Assembly (NCBI RefSeq): GCF_004138165.1 | Contig: NZ_RYFF01000027.1 | Span: forward strand, 1 to 64,000 | DNA length: 64,000 nt | Direction: 5' to 3' | Origin: Candidatus Chloroploca sp. Khr17 | GTDB taxonomy: Bacteria > Chloroflexota > Chloroflexia > Chloroflexales > Chloroflexaceae | In this document: one piece after another, positions 1 to 7,013 of the stretch | Layout of the letters: every line of letters begins with the position of its first letter | How positions within the stretch are numbered: the first letter of the stretch is position 1 | Translations under genes and position numbers: made by a program | Notes under the pieces: generated by a model | What the model was told of the DNA's origin: nothing | The model's database searches: none | The model's input: the letters and a program-made list of their open reading frames with translations, nothing else

Positions 1-64
1 GCGCGGCCCCCCCCTGTTGGCGACCCCGTTTGGCCTTTGCTCGGCAGATGGCAGCCCCTATTCT

Positions 65-758
65 GCACCACTCTCCTTCAAAGCGGGGCTTTTTTTGTGT
101 CTATGAGTGGGCCTATCGGCTTGTGAACGCCGGCATCGTTTCAAACCCCTTCAAAGCGGGGCTTTTTTTGTGTCGGCATCAGCGGTCGCTGTATCGAGTG
201 CCGCCGCGAAGTTTCAAACCCCTTCAAAGCGGGGCTTTTTTTGTGTCCTTTATGAGTGGGATATTGTTGTGGCTCGGTGGAGTTTCAAACCCCTTCAAAG
301 CGGGGCTTTTTTTGTGTCTTGACTGTCGATTACGCCGTACGATCTCACGTTCGGTTTCAAACCCCTTCAAAGCGGGGCTTTTTTTGTGTCGGAGGTGTCA
401 GGGCACACCCCCGATGAGTTTAACGAGTTTCAAACCCCTTCAAAGCGGGGCTTTTTTTGTGTCTTGTCGACGACTCGGCGAATGGCGGTTCAGGTGACTA
501 CGTTTCAAACCCCTTCAAAGCGGGGCTTTTTTTGTGTCTACCCTGAAGCGGCCAAGCTCTACCGTACGCAGAAGCGTTTCAAACCCCTTCAAAGCGGGGC
601 TTTTTTTGTGTCGCATTCAATCTGTTCCGCCAGCTTCCAACAGATGAAGTTTCAAACCCCTTCAAAGCGGGGCTTTTTTTGTGTCTTTTGCTGGTTTCAC
701 ATCCGTCTATGTCGCGCGCTTGTTTCAAACCCCTTCAAAGCGGGGCTTTTTTTGTGTC
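65..758 (-). CRISPR. CRISPR array, 9 full repeats plus 1 degenerate repeat, 9 spacers
   Basis: Nine identical 37-bp repeats start at 138, 211, 282, 354, 427, 502, 576, 649 and 722, separated by spacers of 34-38 bp. A tenth copy at 65-101 has a divergent first ten bases. Each repeat carries a CCCC/GGGG stem. On the minus strand the repeat ends in TTTGAAAC, resembling the common ATTGAAAC-type 8-nt crRNA 5' handle. That end and the degenerate repeat at the left both indicate minus-strand transcription with the leader to the right of 758. The adjacent cas genes make this the array of the type III-B system. Orientation is inferred; the repeats themselves are certain. Confidence 0.98.
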
Positions 759-919
759 TGGGTCGCGTCCCGGGCTGGGGCGATAGAGTTGATTGCAGTG
801 CGTCATTTGACGTGCAACCAGGAGCAGGTGAAACTGTATGCAATGTTATTCATGTGGTATCCTGCAGGGTGTATACTTACTCTGACTACATTTTAGCAGG
901 TGACTGGTTGGAGTGCAAG
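759..919 (-). promoter_or_regulatory. Probable CRISPR leader
   Basis: This 160-bp stretch separates the last full repeat from the WYL gene and holds no convincing gene. Its right half is richer in A and T than its surroundings. If the array is transcribed on the minus strand, this is the leader, containing the array promoter and the site for new spacer insertion. It would also hold the promoter of the divergent WYL gene, so the two could be co-regulated. No specific promoter boxes are claimed. Confidence 0.55.
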
Positions 920-3124
920 ATGCAAGCCTGGGTTTCGTATCTGGCAGATGTTCCGGTGGCGCTGTTACGACTCATTGCGGCATCGCAGCGGGTGTCGTTG
1001 TCGCGCCGTGGCTCGCGTGATGAGTGTTTGCTTCGCGTCCGACGGGCACTGTGTCGCCCTGCGGCGGTGCGTGCGGTCTATTTTTCGTTGTCGGCTGAGG
1101 CGCAGGCTGCCGCTCAGATGCTCCGGGCCGAGCCACGTACGTTGTCGATGCAGGCAGTGACATCACGGTATGGCCCTCTTCGCTCGCTCGCTGCACTCCG
1201 TCAGGATCGGAAACCTCGTTCATTGGCCGAGTTGTTTGTGCTGGCAGGATGGTTGTTGCCGCGTCCGGCGAGCCGTCAGCATCCGTGTCGCTATGTGGTG
1301 CCGCCTGAAGTGCGCGCCTGGTTGCCTCGGCCTCTGCGCATTGATGATGTGAGGTGTATGCCTGAGGCCTCGCTCAATGCTGCGCCAGTTTCTCCGTCAG
1401 ATCTGCTCGCGGTACGTGCTGCGACGCTGGTATTGCTTGCCGCAGCGCAACACCCGGTGGTCGTAGTGCGGAATGGCTGTCCGTCGCGCGCTACATTGCA
1501 CCGGCTCCGCGTAGGCTTGCTCCCGCTTCCTGCGCTAGAGGCTGAGGCACTGCTGCGCTGGGTGACGCCTCTGCTGGCCGATCTTGCGCTGCTTGCACCC
1601 CATGGTCGTGCAGCTGTCCCTGCTCCTGCGGCGGCGGCTTGGCTCGCCGCACCACATGCCACGCGTGTGCAAACTCTGGTTGAAGCCTGGATGCGGGCAC
1701 CACGACCAGAGGTTGCCTTGCTCCCGCCACGAGCAGCGCAGTCCGGGGTCGATTGGTCGGCGTTGCGCCGTCGTCTGCTCGCGTGGGCAGCGTATGTGCC
1801 GGTTACGGTGGTGCCTGATGAGGCGTTTGTTGCGCTGACGGCAGCGTTTGGTCCGCTGGCTGATGCAACCACGCATCCATTTCGTACCAAGCGGCGACCG
1901 CCCTGGAATCGCCAGACGATGCGCGAGGTCTGGGGGCGATCCCTCGAGGGGCCATTACGGTGGCTGGGCGCACTGCGTGGTCAGGTCGAAGCGCAAGCCG
2001 TGCCAGGGTGCTGGGAGTATCAGGCACCTGGTGAGCTGCGGGTGGCTCATGCTGCGGTTGGGCCTGAGTTGTTGGCCGTGATGCCGTTTGCGCAGGTTGT
2101 CGGTGGCGATGAAGCTGGCTTGCTGCTGCGTTTTGAGCAGTCGGTCATCGCACGAGCTGTTGGCCGTGGGTGTCATCTGGGGCGCGCTCGAGCAGTCCTC
2201 GAGCAGCAGGCCGGGTCATTGCCACCAGCATGGGAGCCACTGTTTGCCCTGGCTGGCTCGGTACGCGTAGTGCAACGGACGGTCGTGATTGGCGATCAGC
2301 CACAGGTGCTTCAGGATCTGCAGCGCTATCGTGCGGTCCATCGTCTGCTTGAGACAATCCTTGCTCCCGGCGTCGCGCTGGTACATCCCGGTCAGGAGGA
2401 GCTTCTGGTTGCGCAGCTTGCGCGGCTGGGCTATGCGGCTCAGGTGCTTCCGTCACGACACGAGTCTGTGCCGCTGCCGGATCTGACCCCGGCAGAAACG
2501 GCCACATTGCTGCTTGCCAGTCAGTATTATCAGGCGACTGCGCCAGCGCATGCGCCTCTAGGCCCGCACGATGCGTTGCTGGAACGGTTGCGTGCGGCGT
2601 TGCCAGCTGCGCTGCGCAACGCGACTGACACGGCCCTGGCTCATCTGCTGGCAACCCATCACGCGACCACAGAGCCTTCGGCGACGCCGCCTCTCGATGA
2701 GCCGCCACCTGATCACGCGGCACAGCTGCATCGCTGGCTTCAGGCATTGCGTGAAGCGATTCAGAAGCGACGTGTTGTTGCTGTCCTGTATCAAGGCGTG
2801 CTTGATCCGTATCCTCAAGAGCGAGTCTTGCAACCGGTGCGCCTGGAACGGCACGGCGCTGTCTGGTATGCCTATGCGTATTGTTTTCTTGCCCACGGTG
2901 AGCGCTGTTTTCGGTTAGATCGGGTCTGGAAGCTTGAGGTGCTGGATCTGACGCAGACCGAAGAACATGCACGCTCGTTACCAACTGCTCCTGCTGATGA
3001 ACAAGGCCACGATGATAGTGCAAAGCGCGGGAAGCGCGTGCCACGGACTGGCTTTTTTGCGTCACCACCGCCACCTTCCGAGCATCACCCCCTGGTACGG
3101 GTCTGGTTACAGGAAGAGGAGTGA
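920..3124 (+). CDS. WYL-domain protein, probable CRISPR-linked regulator
   Basis: A 734-residue protein. The open frame continues upstream into the CRISPR array, but the ATG at 920 preceded by GGAG is the first sensible start. The C-terminal part (about residues 607-680) is a WYL domain, with conserved VVAVLYQG, an RVLQPVRL strand and WYAYAYC followed by CFRLDRVWKLEVL. WYL domains bind ligands and often control CRISPR and other defence loci. The first 600 residues are Ala/Leu/Arg-rich and helical, and I do not recognise them. The protein is larger than the usual WYL regulators (about 320 residues). It lies directly beside the array leader and converges on cas2. A role in controlling the array or the cas operon is inference. 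Confidence 0.75.
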   Translation: MQAWVSYLADVPVALLRLIAASQRVSLSRRGSRDECLLRVRRALCRPAAVRAVYFSLSAEAQAAAQMLRAEPRTLSMQAVTSRYGPLRSLAALRQDRKPRSLAELFVLAGWLLPRPASRQHPCRYVVPPEVRAWLPRPLRIDDVRCMPEASLNAAPVSPSDLLAVRAATLVLLAAAQHPVVVVRNGCPSRATLHRLRVGLLPLPALEAEALLRWVTPLLADLALLAPHGRAAVPAPAAAAWLAAPHATRVQTLVEAWMRAPRPEVALLPPRAAQSGVDWSALRRRLLAWAAYVPVTVVPDEAFVALTAAFGPLADATTHPFRTKRRPPWNRQTMREVWGRSLEGPLRWLGALRGQVEAQAVPGCWEYQAPGELRVAHAAVGPELLAVMPFAQVVGGDEAGLLLRFEQSVIARAVGRGCHLGRARAVLEQQAGSLPPAWEPLFALAGSVRVVQRTVVIGDQPQVLQDLQRYRAVHRLLETILAPGVALVHPGQEELLVAQLARLGYAAQVLPSRHESVPLPDLTPAETATLLLASQYYQATAPAHAPLGPHDALLERLRAALPAALRNATDTALAHLLATHHATTEPSATPPLDEPPPDHAAQLHRWLQALREAIQKRRVVAVLYQGVLDPYPQERVLQPVRLERHGAVWYAYAYCFLAHGERCFRLDRVWKLEVLDLTQTEEHARSLPTAPADEQGHDDSAKRGKRVPRTGFFASPPPPSEHHPLVRVWLQEEE

Positions 3125-3128
3125 CAAC

Positions 3129-3162
3129 GTTTTGCAGGGAGGGCTGGCCCTCCCTGCAAAAC
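3129..3162. terminator. Bidirectional hairpin terminator between WYL gene and cas2
   Basis: Perfect inverted repeat with 16-bp arms (3129-3144 and 3147-3162), GC-rich in the middle with AAAA/TTTT at the outer ends. It lies between the stop codons of two convergent genes, so it can end transcription from both sides. Confidence 0.85.
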
Positions 3163-3164
3163 TT

Positions 3165-3440
3165 TCAGATCAGGTAATAGCCCGGATCAGTGGTAACCCG
3201 GCCAATGCCGAGAATGGCAATGCGCTGAACAGCATCAGCATCCAGGCGATAGCAACGCACGCTGTCGGTATTGGTGTCAATAATTGTTCGTAGTTCTTTC
3301 CCAATAGTGGCAAACTCCTGCGTAGTCAGTTCGCACTCAAAGACGCTGTATTGCACCCGTGTCCCATAGCCTTTGAGCAGATTCATCACTTTGGTGCGCC
3401 GTTTGTCTTCCACAATGTCGTAGCTGATGATCGTAAACAT
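3165..3440 (-). CDS. cas2: CRISPR-associated endonuclease Cas2
   Basis: A 91-residue protein of normal Cas2 length. The N-terminus MFTIISYDIVEDKRR matches the Cas2 beta strand carrying the conserved aspartate (Asp8), followed by VMNLLKGYGTRVQYSVFEC, the typical helix and second strand. Cas2 forms the central dimer of the Cas1-Cas2 spacer-integration complex. It is the last gene of the minus-strand adaptation operon, 9 bp after cas1, and ends at the shared terminator. Confidence 0.97.
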   Translation of the reverse strand: MFTIISYDIVEDKRRTKVMNLLKGYGTRVQYSVFECELTTQEFATIGKELRTIIDTNTDSVRCYRLDADAVQRIAILGIGRVTTDPGYYLI

Positions 3441-3449
3441 AGCTGCTCC

Positions 3450-4442
3450 TCAGGGCGTATAGCCACGATACCGCTCTTGCTCGCCCCGCACGACGCGCGC
3501 CACCGCCTGAGCTTGCAGCAAAATCATGCGCCGCATGGGGGTCTGTTCACCGGTAGGCAAACGGGTTGCCGCCTGCATCACGGTTTCGTAGCGCTCGACC
3601 AACAGCGCCCGGCCTGTGGCGTCAAGATAGACGGCGTCAGGACGTTGCGCCGGTCGCTCGAACTGGTCACGCCGCATCGCGCCTGTCCCTACCAGTTCAA
3701 GCACCAGGCGATCGACGACCAGTGGGCGAAATTCTTCCATCAGGTCAAGCGCAAGCGATGGTCGCCCGGCTTCGATCACATGAAAGACGCCCAGGTAGGG
3801 GTCAAGCCCAGTGAACTGGACGGCATTGAGCACGTCGTGCATCAAGAGGGTGTAGCCAAACGAGAGCATGGCGTTGACGGGGTCGGGTGGTGGATAGAAG
3901 GCGCGCCCCTGAAACCCCCATGCCTGTTGCAGCGCGGTGCGCCATGCCCCAAAATAGGCCGCTGCACCTGCTCCTTCATAGCCGCGCACGGCGTCTACGT
4001 CAACCGCATGTTCCAGCGAGCCAAGCGCAGTCGTAATCTGGGCAACCGCGGTTGGTGCCGCCGACCAGCCACTCGCCGCCAGCATGGTGCGTTGATTGCT
4101 CAGCTTTGCCGCAACGATGGCTCGCGCCAGTTCCAGCGTCCAGGCTGGATCAATCACCCGCTGCATATGCTGCAAACGCAATGCCCCAAAGCGCGAAGGC
4201 CCTGCCGTCAAGGTGGCATAATGGCGACTGCCGCGCTGATTCGTGAGCATCACGGGCACGCCGCGTCCAATCAGGTCAACGAGCAAGGCCGTTGACATCT
4301 GCACCCCGCGCCCCATCAAGACAACCTGATCGATCTTGTTGAGCGGGATCTCTTGCAGGATCTGCCCCTGCTTGCTGATAATGACCCGCTGCGCCTCTTT
4401 ACGTACCATAGCCCCTTGTTCTTGCACATAGAGCGTTGCCAT
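3450..4442 (-). CDS. cas1: CRISPR-associated endonuclease Cas1 (integrase)
   Basis: A 330-residue Cas1. The ATG at 4442 is chosen because it follows a GAGGAGGGATG ribosome-binding region and lies one base past the stop of the reverse-transcriptase gene. The metal-binding residues are visible: Glu156 in RGYEGAGA, His221 in GVFHVIEAGRPSLALDLMEEFRP, and the acidic residues of LDLMEEF. Cas1 with Cas2 inserts new spacers into the array. Close coupling to the reverse transcriptase upstream implies that the two act together, as in known RT-Cas1 systems that can acquire spacers from RNA. Here the RT is a separate protein rather than a fusion. Confidence 0.97.
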   Translation of the reverse strand: MATLYVQEQGAMVRKEAQRVIISKQGQILQEIPLNKIDQVVLMGRGVQMSTALLVDLIGRGVPVMLTNQRGSRHYATLTAGPSRFGALRLQHMQRVIDPAWTLELARAIVAAKLSNQRTMLAASGWSAAPTAVAQITTALGSLEHAVDVDAVRGYEGAGAAAYFGAWRTALQQAWGFQGRAFYPPPDPVNAMLSFGYTLLMHDVLNAVQFTGLDPYLGVFHVIEAGRPSLALDLMEEFRPLVVDRLVLELVGTGAMRRDQFERPAQRPDAVYLDATGRALLVERYETVMQAATRLPTGEQTPMRRMILLQAQAVARVVRGEQERYRGYTP

Positions 4443-4443
4443 C

Positions 4444-5856
4444 TCATCCCTCCTCTTCAGGTTTGCGCTGCATCCGCCGTCGTACCTGATTGGCTTGCGC
4501 CCGCATCCGGTCAGCCCCATCACGCATCTGCTTGCCCGCCTGACGCGATGCCTCGCGTAAGGCCTGTTCTGCCTCTTCAAAATTGGCCAACCCCTGCCAG
4601 TGAGCTGAACCTTTTGACCGTGGGGCCAGGGCCTGGCCCAGGAATTCAAGCCCATCGGCATACGCCACAATCGAGGTCTTGGCTTCGTTGAGTTGGAGAT
4701 GGAGCGTTGCCAGTTGACGCTGCATCAGGATCAGCGCCCGTTCCGCCTCGTCACGCGAGGCACACATCACAACCAGGTCGTCCAGGTAGCGCACCAGACG
4801 GAGCCCGTGGCTCGTCATGGCCAGGTCAAACGGGTGCAAGTAGATATTGGCGAGCAGTGGCGAGAGTGCGCCACCCTGGGGGGCACCACGAGTCGCGCTG
4901 GCTGCGTGGGCCCGTAACGCCAGTTCGCTCACAGCGACCGCGCCTGCTGCCAGCGCCCCACCAAGCAACAGACGCTGCGGGCCAATCCGTTGCAGGTGGG
5001 GGGCCAGTTGGCGTGCCCCGTTCAAGGCTGGTTGCACCAGGCTCAGCGCCGCGAGCAGGCCACCGGTATCCAAGCCGGGACGCCGCGCCGCACCCCATCC
5101 GTTGAAATCCGGTTGTTCCCACGAGGCGGCGGCGTACAGATCGCTCACCCCCGGCGGCATAGCAGGCAGCGGCGGTGGCGGCGGCTCGGTTAACATCCCT
5201 CGCAACGCTGTGCCACCTTGCTGCAACAGGCGCGCCAGACCTGTTGGCTCAGAACCATCAGGCGCATCTTCGGGCTGATGCAGCGTTCCGACCTGAAGCC
5301 ACTGGCTGATCAGATGCAGAATCGCCGGCTCATCAATGCGTTGTCGCAACAGACCCATTAAAATCCGATGATCAATCGTATCAAAATAGCTGGCAATATC
5401 GGCATCAACAGCCCACAGCAACCCCTGATCGGCATAACGCGCCACGCGGGTCACCGCCTCGGGCACCCCAACAAAGAGCCGACAGCCATACGAGCAGTCG
5501 AGCAAGAGGGGTTCAAAGAGCGGCTGCAACACCTGCTGCACCGCCCGCTGGGCCACGCGATCACGGATTGCCAGGATCGCAATCGCACGTTCACCGCCAC
5601 TTGCTTTCGGAATCGTCACCCGGCGTGCAGGCAAGGGGCGATAGGTGCCCATGCGCAACTCCTCAGCGAGCCGCGTCATTTGACTCGTCCAGTCCGCCTC
5701 AAAATCGCGGAGCGTCACCAGATCACCCCCGGCACTGCGACCACGCCGCACCACCTCGATATTGCTCCGCACCCGCCGCCACGCCAACGTCAGATTCTCG
5801 ACCCCCACGACCTGTTCCAGCAAGGCTGGACCACGATACATTGGAAACACAGGCAT
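4444..5856 (-). CDS. CRISPR-associated reverse transcriptase, group II intron-like
   Basis: A 470-residue reverse transcriptase. It shows the expected RT blocks: RVTIPKASGGERAIAI (RT2-like), DADIASYFDTIDH with catalytic Asp (residues about 151-163), GAPQGGALSPLLANIYL (about 325-340), and the active-site box RYLDDLVV (about 356-363), YLDD where many have YADD. Between blocks 3 and 4 (residues about 191-322) lies an unusual ~130-residue insertion rich in proline, glycine and alanine. No maturase or endonuclease domain is seen, so this is not a group II intron protein. It is placed between RNase HI and cas1 with spacings of 7 bp and 1 bp, supporting reverse transcription of RNA-derived spacers. 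Confidence 0.95.
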   Translation of the reverse strand: MPVFPMYRGPALLEQVVGVENLTLAWRRVRSNIEVVRRGRSAGGDLVTLRDFEADWTSQMTRLAEELRMGTYRPLPARRVTIPKASGGERAIAILAIRDRVAQRAVQQVLQPLFEPLLLDCSYGCRLFVGVPEAVTRVARYADQGLLWAVDADIASYFDTIDHRILMGLLRQRIDEPAILHLISQWLQVGTLHQPEDAPDGSEPTGLARLLQQGGTALRGMLTEPPPPPLPAMPPGVSDLYAAASWEQPDFNGWGAARRPGLDTGGLLAALSLVQPALNGARQLAPHLQRIGPQRLLLGGALAAGAVAVSELALRAHAASATRGAPQGGALSPLLANIYLHPFDLAMTSHGLRLVRYLDDLVVMCASRDEAERALILMQRQLATLHLQLNEAKTSIVAYADGLEFLGQALAPRSKGSAHWQGLANFEEAEQALREASRQAGKQMRDGADRMRAQANQVRRRMQRKPEEEG

Positions 5857-5863
5857 AACGCAC

Positions 5864-6310
5864 CTACCCTCCTTGAAAACGGATTAACGCCATCCGGCCC
5901 CCCAGGGCCTCCCAGGCCAAGGCATCAGCCAGACGATTCAATTCCCGTGGAATCGCCACCAGTTCAAGCTGCCCAAACTGTTGGCACAGCGCCTGCGCCT
6001 GGACATACAAGGCCCGCAACGCCTCCTCACGGACAGCGGCGCGGCCAGTCAGTTGATCAATCACCAGTCGACTATCACTCAAACAGCGCACCGGCGTACC
6101 TGGATACAACCGGAGCATCAACGTCAACCCGGCGATCACCGCCTGATACTCGGCCGCATTGCAACTCGCTGCAGCGGCGCGCAGACAACGCGTACGGAGA
6201 ACATCCCCGCGCGGGCTGCGCACCACAACACCGAGGCCAACCGTTCCTGTTGGCACATGGCCAGGTGTGCCATCCACCTGCAGAATCAGCGAAGGTTTTA
6301 CTGGAACCAT
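5864..6310 (-). CDS. RNase HI in the CRISPR adaptation operon
   Basis: A 148-residue RNase H fold protein. The four catalytic acids are all in place: Asp13 in LQVDGT, Glu54 in CNAAEYQAV, Asp79 in CLSDSRLVIDQL and Asp129 in LNRLADALA. RNase HI cuts RNA in RNA:DNA hybrids. It is encoded 7 bp upstream of the reverse transcriptase, so its likely job is to remove the RNA template after first-strand synthesis during spacer capture; this role is inferred. The start at ATG 6310 is within the last codons of the preceding membrane-protein gene (13-base overlap). A longer frame to 6376 exists but would overlap that gene heavily. Confidence 0.88.
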   Translation of the reverse strand: MVPVKPSLILQVDGTPGHVPTGTVGLGVVVRSPRGDVLRTRCLRAAAASCNAAEYQAVIAGLTLMLRLYPGTPVRCLSDSRLVIDQLTGRAAVREEALRALYVQAQALCQQFGQLELVAIPRELNRLADALAWEALGGRMALIRFQGG

Positions 6311-6495
6311 GACGACACCACCATCGCGAGGAGCACGAGCACCCCGGCCCCCGCAAGCAAAGAACTCGCCAGACATCCACGCACGACCCGTCCCAACGAC
6401 ATTGGTGACCCAAAGATCCCCCGTGGATCAACCGTGAGCGCCATCAAACCCAACAAGGCCAGGACTGTTGCCAGCGTCAAGACACACCAGATCAT
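6298..6495 (-). CDS. Small two-helix membrane protein heading the CRISPR adaptation operon
   Basis: A 65-residue protein beginning MIWCVLTLATVLALLGLM. The ATG at 6495 follows an AAAGGGGGA ribosome-binding site; an upstream ATG (6513) would place that site inside the gene. Two hydrophobic segments (about residues 2-22 and 43-62) flank a short Arg-containing loop. The gene overlaps the start of the RNase HI gene by 13 bases, so it is probably the first gene of the operon with RNase HI, RT, cas1 and cas2. I do not recognise the family. It could tether the adaptation proteins to the membrane, but nothing in the sequence proves it. Confidence 0.6.
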   Translation of the reverse strand: MIWCVLTLATVLALLGLMALTVDPRGIFGSPMSLGRVVRGCLASSLLAGAGVLVLLAMVVSSWFQ

Positions 6496-6658
6496 CACCG
6501 TCCCCCTTTCCATCCAGCTTGCTCGCTACAAGCCTTGCCAGAGAAGAGCAAAACGAAGGCAAAACGTAACAGGCAAATTGGGTGATACGTTTTTTGTTTG
6601 ATCTGCTCTTTTTTTACTGACCGGATAGGTACCGCTCACTTTCAGCATAGTCTTTTGT

Positions 6659-6701
6659 GCGTCACAAATGTGTTCATTTTTTATGAACACATTTGTGACG
6701 C
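6659..6701. repeat. Perfect 19-bp inverted repeat with 5-nt loop in the divergent cas promoter region
   Basis: Arms at 6659-6677 and 6683-6701 are perfectly complementary; the left arm begins GCGTCACAAATGTG and the loop is TTTTT. It lies in the ~520-bp gap between the two divergent cas transcription units. It contains TGTGAC half-sites of the sort bound by CRP/FNR-family or other dimeric regulators. It could be an operator, a terminator or a transcribed hairpin; I cannot decide from sequence. Confidence 0.7.
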
Positions 6702-6788
6702 TCTGACAAGCTATGCTGGGGTTGTCGCGGCGACCTGCCAGGTGTGCGCCGCAGGGAGCCTGGAAGTCGAATTGCAACGCCTCCGCGG

Positions 6789-6870
6789 TCATTCCGAACG
6801 AAGCCGCAGGCGCAGTGAGGAATCTTCACGGATCTGCATGGAAGACCCCTCACGTTCGTTCGGGGTGACA
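6789..6870. repeat. Imperfect long inverted repeat in the divergent cas region
   Basis: GTCATTCCGAACGAA at 6789-6803 faces TTCGTTCGGGGTGAC at 6856-6870, with further partial complementarity inside. It resembles the dispersed intergenic palindromes common in Chloroflexi genomes. It lies upstream of the SPFH gene; no gene is supported between 6496 and 7013. Confidence 0.55.
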
Positions 6871-7013
6871 TGGGCGGGCCGGTGCATCAACCTGGTTGCG
6901 CACGGCACCACTGGACCCACCGGCCATTTGATACTCAGGGTGACAATGCGACCAACTCAACGGGAATTGGCATGAGAGCAACAGCGCTACAGGGAATGAG
7001 CAAGGAGAAGATC

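Noticed and set aside
30-919. Open frames running through the CRISPR array, including upstream extension of the WYL gene
   Set aside because: The translated text is only the repeat unit read in three frames (SKRGFFCV, LQSGAFFV, FKAGLFLC). The WYL protein starts sensibly at 920.
2145-3074. Long antisense frame opposite the WYL gene, and similar antisense frames elsewhere
   Set aside because: GC-rich genomes give long open shadows; these have Arg/Pro/Ser/His-rich nonsense composition and no start signals.
4444-5856. Group II intron encoded protein
   Set aside because: No maturase or endonuclease domain, no intron-like RNA flanks, and tight coupling to cas1; a CRISPR-associated RT fits better.
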